Source of the DNA: Hyphomonadaceae bacterium
GTDB taxonomy: Bacteria > Pseudomonadota > Alphaproteobacteria > Caulobacterales > Hyphomonadaceae
Direction of reading: 5' to 3'
DNA: 23,842 bases
NCBI GenBank assembly: GCA_030696545.1
Contig: JAUYSA010000106.1
Location: 1-23,842, forward strand
The notes beneath the pieces were generated by a model. It worked only from the letters and a program-made list of their open reading frames with translations, was not told the origin of the DNA and searched no databases. This document shows, in pieces, positions 23,702 through 23,842 of this stretch (the first letter of the stretch is position 1; every line of letters begins with the position of its first letter). The position numbers and the translations under genes are program-made.

Positions 23702-23720
23702 AGGGACGGGGACAAGGACA

Positions 23721-23842
23721 ATGGCCAGCGTAGTTTTAGGCATCAGCGATAGCCACGACGCCGCCGCTGCGCTTGCAATCGACGGCCAGCTTGCCTTCGC
23801 GGTTGCTGAGGAGCGGCTCTCGCGCAAAAAACATCATGCTCA
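23721..23842 (+). CDS. carbamoyltransferase of the NodU/CmcH family, N-terminal end (runs off the right edge)
   Basis: The first 40 codons read MASVVLGISDSHDAAAALAI and continue DGQLAFAVAEERLSRKKHHA, matching the start of NodU/CmcH/TobZ-type O-carbamoyltransferases: a LGIS strand, the HDAAAALxxDG metal/adenylate-binding segment and AxAEERxSRxKHH. Full-length members have about 550-600 residues with a Kae1/HSP70-like N-terminal and a YrdC-like C-terminal domain. They transfer carbamoyl from carbamoyl phosphate to hydroxyl groups of sugars, Nod factors, antibiotics or other polar lipids and saccharides. The ATG has AAGGAC about 2-7 bases upstream. What follows outside the window would show whether it belongs to a polysaccharide or natural-product cluster. 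Confidence 0.85.
   Translation, partial: MASVVLGISDSHDAAAALAIDGQLAFAVAEERLSRKKHHA

Larger units (their letters stand above)
23354..23720. other. 367-bp intergenic region with inverted repeat and possible gene remnant
   Basis: It separates the PP2C-like gene from the divergent carbamoyltransferase gene. It has one 57-codon frame on the minus strand (separate entry) and an 8-bp inverted repeat close to the carbamoyltransferase start. No transposase, tRNA or clear promoter was recognised. Confidence 0.5.

Overview
The window looks like a GC-rich alphaproteobacterial chromosome, most likely Hyphomonadaceae (Hyphomonas-like) or a close relative. I infer this from gene order and families: aroA and cmk divergent from an acidic FYDLN-type protein gene, the rnd-lptC-lptA-lptB-rpoN-hpf-ptsN run, a short HRDC-less RNase D, and two HWE/HisKA_2-type sensor kinases. 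No 16S or species marker is present, so the placement is inference.

Left part (1-5640): the start of rpsA reads off the left edge on the minus strand. A plus-strand pair follows (short-chain dehydrogenase, class C beta-lactamase-type serine hydrolase), then minus-strand aroA and cmk overlapping by 4 bases. Upstream of aroA, on the other strand, is the FYDLN acidic zinc-ribbon protein, closed by a perfect 13-bp bidirectional terminator. The plus-strand pair separates cmk from rpsA, which usually follow each other.

Middle (5690-13540): tRNA-Ala(GGC), an alpha/beta hydrolase, then a long minus-strand block read from right to left: thiolase, RNase D, lptC, lptA, lptB, rpoN, hpf, ptsN. This joins lipopolysaccharide export to sigma-54, ribosome hibernation and the nitrogen PTS, the classical alphaproteobacterial arrangement.

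13540-19860: a GIY-YIG nuclease-type gene that looks frame-split, tRNA-Leu(CAG), a PagL-like outer-membrane lipid A deacylase with a small exported partner, a membrane-anchored PAF-acetylhydrolase-like hydrolase, a response regulator and PAS/HWE kinase overlapping by 4 bases, and a hypothetical helical protein with a basic tail. A second PAS/HisKA_2 kinase follows (19857-20960).

Right end (about 20961-23842): visibly lower GC and looser coding, hence accessory in character. It holds a 750-bp stretch with a cluster of AACAGGC words, a 20-bp operator-like dyad, an unrecognised 262-residue protein gene convergent with a divergent PP2C-like phosphatase gene, another intergenic stretch with a possible gene remnant, and the first 40 codons of a NodU/CmcH-type carbamoyltransferase running off the edge. 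If the window holds an undescribed system, this right end is the best candidate, but the sequence alone does not establish one.
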